A DNA stretch of 64,000 bases from Riptortus pedestris (lineage: Eukaryota > Arthropoda > Insecta > Hemiptera > Alydidae): NCBI GenBank assembly GCA_019009955.1, contig CM032228.1, positions 104,367,501 to 104,431,500 on the forward strand. The letters are read 5' to 3'. Under the pieces are notes generated by a model. That model was not told where the DNA came from, searched no databases, and saw only the letters and a list, made by a program, of their open reading frames with translations. The translations under genes and the position numbers were made by a program. Shown one piece after another: positions 57,691 to 64,000 of the stretch (the stretch's first letter is position 1; each line of letters begins with the position of its first letter).

Positions 57691-59533
57691 TCTCCCGCTC
57701 TTCTTCCAGATCGAATTCGAAAATGGTCTTCATCCCCGCAGAATTCAATTTTATTTCTTACCCCATTTTTAGTGATTCATAATAGGATTTTAGTGAAATG
57801 AAATAGAAGAGAAATAGTTTTGTAATTAGTACAGTTATTGTGCCTTTTTAGGTATAATAATTGTTCGACTTCTGGTAACTTCTTTTTCTTCTCTGGATTT
57901 GTCTATAATTTGATTCTTAAGGGTTTTGCAATTAGAGACATCATTTGCATCATTATATTTGCTCTTTTAATCTATCTCTTGAAAAATTAAATTTGCAACA
58001 AGTTTGACAATATAAAACGTTTCTGAACAACGGAAATATTTCGATTTCCTCCCTCTCTCCTCTTTGCCCAATTTTAGCAGTTAACAGATGGCCCGCGAGG
58101 GCCTTTATATGTGTATTTTCTAGAAACCTCATTTTCCTTATATCCTATGTCAATGGATAGTTGTAGATATTCTTCGGAAATCGCGCTAAGAGAAAAACCT
58201 CAATTTTTGAAGCCCAATTGAGAATTCGAATGCAATACTTCTTGAATTGTGGGATTTTTATTCTATTCACTCCTTCTGTTTAGTGTCTTGTCTGGATTAA
58301 AAAGTTTAATGTCTCTCAATAGTTAAACAGCTACTGCATTAGAGTTAATTTCTTTAGGGGGGGGGGTGTGATTATGAATTTTTTCAGTTAGCTTATTCTT
58401 TTCTCTCCGTTATTCAAATAAAACTTCTATTGGTGACTTTTAAAGGCTGTAGTTATGTTTTATAATATAGTTTTAAAAAGGTTAAAATATATTCTTTTGA
58501 ATGTTGTTTTTGTTGCTGGACATGTTATTTTCGCGGGAATAAACATTGATAAGAATTGAAGTTTATTTTAATCATATCAGTCATTATTTATTTCCCTAGT
58601 TTAACTAACTTTTCAGGGAAAACTAAATGGATCTTCGTTACGGACATAGTGAGGGACATACAGATATCTGCTACTCTGATAATTTCAAGTAAGCTAATTT
58701 CCTTCTTTATTATTTCTCCTTATTCATCATTGACTAAAGCTTCGTTTAAAGCTTATTTTAGTTCTTTATGATTTATTTAATTTTATGCTTGTCAAACTTT
58801 CCAATAGACCCAGCAATTAATTTGCAATAAAGTATCCTTTTCCCTCCTTATTTTTAAATAAATCTTTTAAGGAAGATTATTTAATAATGTATTCGTTACA
58901 TACTATTCATTGAATATCATCCCACTATGCTTTGATCATTATAATTTCTTTCTAGAGTATGTACTTTATACTTTGTTTCTCTTTTTTAAATTGCAAGATC
59001 ATTTTTGTGCCTTGGCCTGTTCATATTTATTTTTTTGAAAGCAAGGTTGAACTTGTAAATTTTATGTCCATTATTAATACTTTTTTTATTTTATTCTAAG
59101 TGACCATGCCGATCTAATGACCTAGTCATTAAAACCCCAGGGTTCTATTGCAAGATATTCTTCATATCACTTTACATATCAGACCATGGAATCTTTCCAT
59201 GGTTTCATTTGAAAGAGGTTCCCCTTTGCCCAGTTATTGTAACTCCTTATTCTTTTGCAACAAGCATGCCTTAGGAATTGTCTTGTAAGTATCATTCTCC
59301 TTCCTTCCATGGTCACAATTTTACTCCTTTTACTTATTTCATTTATAATATCTATTTTAGGTTTCTTCTGCTGTGAATTTCATGATGCGTCATCACCATA
59401 CTCATTTATTTGTAGTCACTGTATTTAGAAGTGTTTGTTGACAAATACAAAAATAGGTTGAATTTGTAGCAGTTTTATGTATGGAAACTGAAACCAGTGT
59501 TTAATTATTATTGTTGCTCTTTATATATATGTA

Positions 59534-59587
<54 letters not shown>

Positions 59588-60880
59588 CACATATGCTCGT
59601 ATGCACTATGTATATATAAAGTGTTTAACACTCTGTATGAGAAATTAAAGTACATATAGTAAATTTAATTTCTATTTTTTATCAGTATGGTCCAGTTTAT
59701 GCAGAAATTAATGAGGTTTCCCCAGAAACTAAAGTAGATGATTAAATTCCTATTGCCTAGGGAAGATAATGAAATTTCCTTTAAGAATATGTAACTAATC
59801 GTTCCTAAGGTTTAATGGGAATTAGTCCATCCTGAAGGTCAATGACAAACAATTTTGCATTATTTAAAGTTAGGATACCCAATCTAACTCCTATGTGATT
59901 TAGGTTTCAACTTTCAGTATTTTTTTTCTTTAACAGAGCTTTAAATTAAAAATGATTTAGAGGTTTATTTTTGAATTGGCTAAGATTTTGATACTTTATT
60001 TTTAAAAAAAATTAATGGGAGAACTAGTTTCTCATCGCAAATCTTGAGGATTATTATTTAGCATAGGATTTTCTTTTAGCAATAACTATCCCATAAGTCG
60101 ATCTAATTTCTATTTCCTCAAATATCATTGACATTAATCCAGTTTACAGCTAGACTCACATATATATATATCCAACATGGATTGAGAAAGATGATCCAAT
60201 TCCATGGCTACCATGGCCCCTGAATCTCACACCCATGGATTTGTTTATTTGGGGATTTATGGAGGAATAGTTTTCTCAACTGAGGTAACTAAATGTGGAA
60301 GATTTTTTTAAAAAAAAATCGAGATGCAAGTGGCAAGTTGTAAGAATTGTTAACATTCGTATACACTGTTGGTGCTATGAGGAACCAATCCTAAGAAATA
60401 ACTAGATATTTTGAGCCTTAGGGATGCACCAAATCTCTTCTCTCCCCCTCACCCTTTGGATACCCTTTTTATTCCACAAAAAACAGGAATATTGAAAACA
60501 AAAATTCAGTTTATAAATGACTATGGCTATTAAATTTATGTAAGAACTAATACAATTTTTTGTTTATGTATTATTATGCAGTTTAAAAGAAATTTTTATT
60601 ACTTTGAAGGAATAATAATTTAACTATATATTTTAGCTCCTGAGGAAATCCCATTAATTCTCACAAAAACAAGACCAATTGATAAAACGGAAAAAATAAA
60701 TTTACTCTCATGTTTTTAGGAACCAGACCAAGCTCTACACACAATTTTTTAAGGCTTTTGAGGACTACTTTCATCTTATTTTTTTACACCAAGTGTGCTT
60801 CCTTCCAAGAATTGAAACTACTGACCAAAATTCACATTCACTTTTTCAGCAGTGGTCTATTCAGAGGAGGTTAGGCTGTT
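57691..60880. other. Intergenic between BLM and WDHD1, no gene recognised
   Basis: AT- and T-rich with one (TA)n array and a G9 run near 58361. I looked for the missing WDHD1 first exon here (a GH-T-EGHTEV-like start) and did not find it. Confidence 0.4.
59523..59584. repeat. (TA)n/(TG)n microsatellite
   Basis: (TATG) and (TG) units leading into about 22 TA units in the BLM-WDHD1 intergenic space. Confidence 0.93.
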
Positions 60881-60883
60881 TTT

Positions 60884-60920
60884 GTTATACGAGGGTCGTC
60901 CAGAAAATAAGTTCCGTTCG
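60884..60920 (+). repeat. Possible mariner-type terminal motif
   Basis: TACGAGGGTCGTCCAGAAAA followed by TAAGTTCCG resembles a terminal repeat found on many mariner-like relics. No partner repeat or transposase was seen nearby, so this is a weak call. Confidence 0.3.
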
Positions 60921-61569
60921 TACTTCCAAGAATTACTTGGTTTCCATTTGCTGAATGTGGTTACTCCTCCCCCCTTTTCAGGGAGAGATGATCATTCAAT
61001 GAATGATTTTGACGCTTATCTTTCTATGATTATCAGACATTAGAGCTTTCTTTATCAGTGGGCAGGTTTAATACTTGACATTTCTCTATTTATTTGTCAA
61101 AATTTCTTATTTTTTTTGAACAGATATATTACCATTATTCTACCATGTTATTTATGTGTTGCAAGAATTGTTCCCACTGTGCCTTGAATAGTCCTAAACC
61201 TTGTAGTTCTTAATTGGCTTGAAGTCCTTGGAGCTTATTGCAGAGGTTATGTAAAAACTGGTTATCTCTAATTGTGCCGATAAAAATACCATCTAGTCCA
61301 GGAGCAGAATCCAACAAAATACCCTTAGTAGGTAGCCAGTTTGATGTTGTCATCAGTAAGATTAATATCTTCATTAGTTTCTAGATTTTCTTTATATTTT
61401 TCTAGTTGGTTCCATTTTCCTTTCCAATTACCTCTTTATATAAATCATAATTAGTGTTGACATCTTTATAACTCATGGCATTTTCTTTAGGGTCATTAAA
61501 TATTTGCTGTATTAATTTTTCTCTTCACTAATAGCAGCAATTTATAACAGTTTTTTAATGTACTCTTAG

Positions 61570-62130
61570 ACTTCCACGGTCCTTGTTATTAGAACCATTA
61601 AGGTCTTCGGGTATTGACCGTGTCTTCATGATGTTTGCCAACGTTTTGCTAGACATGCTTCTACCTTCCCCAGGGCTTTCTCTGAGACTGAAGAGTTCTA
61701 TTCCTTCTCAGGTATATATTGGTGTCTTGACCGGTCGTCTTAGGCAGAGTCTTACCTTCCAGGTGGTGTCTTCGGGTACTTGGTTCGGTGCCATCCCACT
61801 AGCGACTTCCGTTCTGTTAGTCGTACAATTCTTTCTGGGTTGAGTTACTGGTTTCTAAAGCTTACTCAGTCTGCAGTCATCTTCTCTGTTTATGTTGTTT
61901 GGACACTTTGCTATTTCTATTGCTTCTTGGACTATTCTTTCCTTTTAGTGGTTAACTTTCTCCAATACTTTTACTTCATCGAACTTTATCTGGTGGTTCG
62001 TTTCCCAAAAATGTTCAGCTATTGCTGAGTCTTCTGTCCGGAACTTTTTCACACTCTTTATATGTTTTGCCACCCTGGTGCTTATCAACCTTCCAGTCTG
62101 GCCTATGTATTCCATGTGAAGAGTGGATAA
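61570..62130 (-). pseudogene. Penelope-like element: GIY-YIG endonuclease end
   Basis: Minus strand starts EYIGQTGRLISTRVAKHIKS and continues VKKFRTEDSAIAEHFWETNH, QIKFDEVKVLEKVNH-stop, KERIVQEAIEIAKCPNNINR. Motifs and the basic/His/Glu pattern fit Penelope-like endonucleases. After it comes a 3' tail related to 53380-53560. Confidence 0.72.
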
Positions 62131-62528
62131 CTTCTCTAGACTGCTGGACTAGAGGTCTGAGGTTCGAACCCAACAAAATTTCATTAGGTCTGTGGTTTTA
62201 GGGAATCTTGGTTGTAATTCTATCTATTTCATGTGGTGCCCACTAAGCATTGTTATATATTGAGAAGCTACCTGAATAAAGAAGTACCTATTCTTGGTCT
62301 GATATAATACCACCACAAGGTTGCAGGGAATGCTTCAAGCTGATGATTGGACCCCACCAAAGCCTTGTGGCAGGTTCTGGTCCATTATGGGATAAAACTA
62401 AAATTTTCACACACAAATGTCTTACACCAATAAATCCATTCTGAGTGAAAAAAAATAGTAAAAATTAGTGCTTACTAATCTTAAGTTTGTTAAAATATGT
62501 AAAATAATTGACTTTTATTTTATTTTAG

Positions 62529-62640
62529 GTACATAATCACTTGTGGTAGTGAAGGGGATGTCAGAATTTGGGATGGCATTGATGATGCCGATCAAAAGGA
62601 TACTTGTGTTGGAGAAAAAGCTTGGGCTGTTTTTCAAAAG
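62529..62640 (+). CDS. WDHD1: WDHD1/AND-1 (Ctf4) homologue, one internal exon (first WD repeat)
   Basis: 112 nt between a ttttag acceptor and a gtattt donor. It encodes YIITCGSEGDVRIWDGIDDA followed by DQKDTCVGEKAWAVFQK. Vertebrate WDHD1 near its N-terminus has FIVTCGSDGDVRIWEDLDDD then VGEKAY, so the match covers the first WD repeat. WDHD1/Ctf4 is a replisome hub that links the CMG helicase to DNA polymerase alpha. The exon starts with one base completing a codon. I could not find the preceding start-codon exon or a following exon in the window. The gene is divergent from BLM. Confidence 0.82.
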
Positions 62641-64000
62641 GTATTTTTTATTATTGGCTTTTGATTTACCTATATTCAGCATACACTATTTACAAAGTTC
62701 AACTGCAAAATTATTGACAAAAGATATCCTTCTTCATTTTAAAAGTTGCCGAGCAATTTAATTTTTGGTTCGAATATTTTTTCCCCTCTAAAATAGCTGT
62801 TCGAAATTGCTTACAATTATTGCTGAAAATAGAGCAATATTGTCAGAAATATCGTACTTGCAGCAACTATTGTCTGAGCAATGTTTAAATGTCATTCTTG
62901 GTGTGCTTTGTTGGAGGGTTAAAGTAGCCCTCTATTCCTTTAAGTTTTGGAATAAATATGCATATAATAATCATTTATACCTTATTTATATCTTCTTGGT
63001 ATAAACACAATAATAATTATAATTATATCAGTACTACTAATTACAGTACAAAGTTACAAATATTTTTCTTACAAAAACATATATACAGATGAAAAAATAA
63101 AATTTGAAGTGTTGTACCATACAATATCACAAAAGATGATATATATAATAATTATTTAACTGAAAATAAGAAATGATAACTCAATTTTAATAAGTAAACA
63201 GGTACTTATGGCGAAATATTGAATTTTTTTTTAGTGTATGTGATTAAACGTCATGATAGATGACTGCTGTCATTTTCAATATAGACTTGGATCCGTCGTT
63301 TATTAGTCAACTTAAATTAATCTATCTTCTTTCATTTAACTGTGGTACTAATTCAAAAAATGTCTTTTCTCTGTACTTGATTCTATTTATTATGCATCTT
63401 CAAAAGGGAAAGTGTTAAATTTCTTAGATACAGACCAACTAAGGAAGGAGTTATGCGATGTGAATGACTTTTGCAGCCAACCAAAAGAGATAGATGCATA
63501 GCTATTGGCAGAAAGTTTGGTATTACTGGGGACAAAGCCAGGAGGAAATTAAGAATCTGGAGAATTTATGCTCAGAATGAAAAAATGATAGAAAAAGTGA
63601 CAGTGGAGTGTCCAAGAAGAAATCTTGGTCTGTATTTAAGGCTATCAATTTTGTACTAGCAAGAAGTTTTCCAACGTGTGGTGAATGTGAAAATGATGCT
63701 ATGGTGAGAGAAAAGGATGTACACACACACACCTTTCTATTTTTAACCTTAGGAAGTTGAGGATTGAAAAGAAGCATATATGCATATAGGGGGAAAGGGA
63801 CAATTATTTAGTTTGTTTTGGATTTGAGAAAATTAGTTTTCAGAAGTTTTGAAAGGAACTTTAGGGACTGCCCATGTTTCCATCCTCTTCCACAAAACCT
63901 CTTTCCAATGAATTCTTCCCTTTTCACTCATGAAGTAGTCCATGATTTCATGTTGAATTTCTTTGGTTCTTTAGTTGATACTTCTGGAGATATTTAGTAA
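62641..64000. other. WDHD1 intron (presumed), no exon found
   Basis: Follows the WDHD1 exon donor. The 62-codon frame at 63471 (QPTKRDRCIAIGRK...) has no WD-repeat features and no donor, and is not taken as an exon. No other feature seen. Confidence 0.45.

Noticed and set aside
59830..59850. CATCCTGAAGGTCAA, considered as the missing WDHD1 start (HPEG-H)
   Set aside because: Followed immediately by a stop in that frame and with no upstream ATG or donor.
60852..61043. 63-codon plus frame with VYSEEVRLFLLYEG
   Set aside because: It spans a mariner-like terminal motif and has no homology pattern or splice support.
63471..63659. 62-codon plus frame after a TTTTGCAG acceptor, considered as the next WDHD1 exon
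   Set aside because: No WD-repeat residues, no resemblance to the known following segment and no fitting donor.

Overview
This is a eukaryotic nuclear window: AT-rich, intron-bearing, full of (TA)n microsatellites, and about half-filled with transposable elements. The mix (Tc1/mariner, hAT and piggyBac MITEs, R2-like, RTE-like and Jockey/CR1-like LINEs, a Penelope-like element with a GIY-YIG tail, Gypsy pieces, Helitron-like repeats, a tRNA-derived SINE) and the multi-copy protein family at 14.9-16.5 kb suggest an invertebrate, most likely an arthropod. The species cannot be fixed from sequence alone.

The one complete host gene is a BLM-type RecQ helicase on the minus strand. I could join 24 coding exons from the ATG at 52752-52754 to the TGA at 18269-18271. 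All splice phases agree and the sum is 4422 nt, or 1473 residues. It has an acidic/Ser-rich N-terminal half, a BLM-type N-terminal helical (dimerisation) segment, the RecQ motor ([24 protein letters not shown]), the RQC zinc module, a winged-helix region, an HRDC domain and a basic tail. Upstream, on the plus strand, one exon (62529-62640) encodes the first WD-repeat of a WDHD1/AND-1/Ctf4 homologue, so two replication/repair genes lie head to head about 10 kb apart. That gene continues beyond the window.

Layout. 1-14.3 kb: no host gene seen; decayed LINEs, a SINE family and a short interspersed family here called A/B. 14.5-17 kb: a 2.29-kb DNA transposon (CACTG...CAGTG ends, TAA target duplication) sits inside a SINE and carries a 555-codon reading frame with two nonsense codons, from an uncharacterised zinc-finger/DDE-like family. 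18.3-52.8 kb: BLM; its introns hold a Gypsy 3' LTR, a 228-bp foldback element, an R2-like retrotransposon with direct repeats at both ends, an inverted pair of Helitron-like elements, a hAT MITE, a mariner relic, an RTE relic and a piggyBac-type MITE. 52.9-62.2 kb: a nest of elements between BLM and WDHD1 (a TTAA-type MITE, a SINE, a Gypsy integrase with an inverted copy of its 3' end, and a Penelope-like element split by a 1577-bp Tc1 element). 62.5-64 kb: one WDHD1 exon and intron.

The observation I rate highest is the 2.29-kb element at 14655-16941. Its termini and its insertion into a datable SINE define its exact boundaries, which gives a mobile-element identity to an otherwise anonymous protein family.
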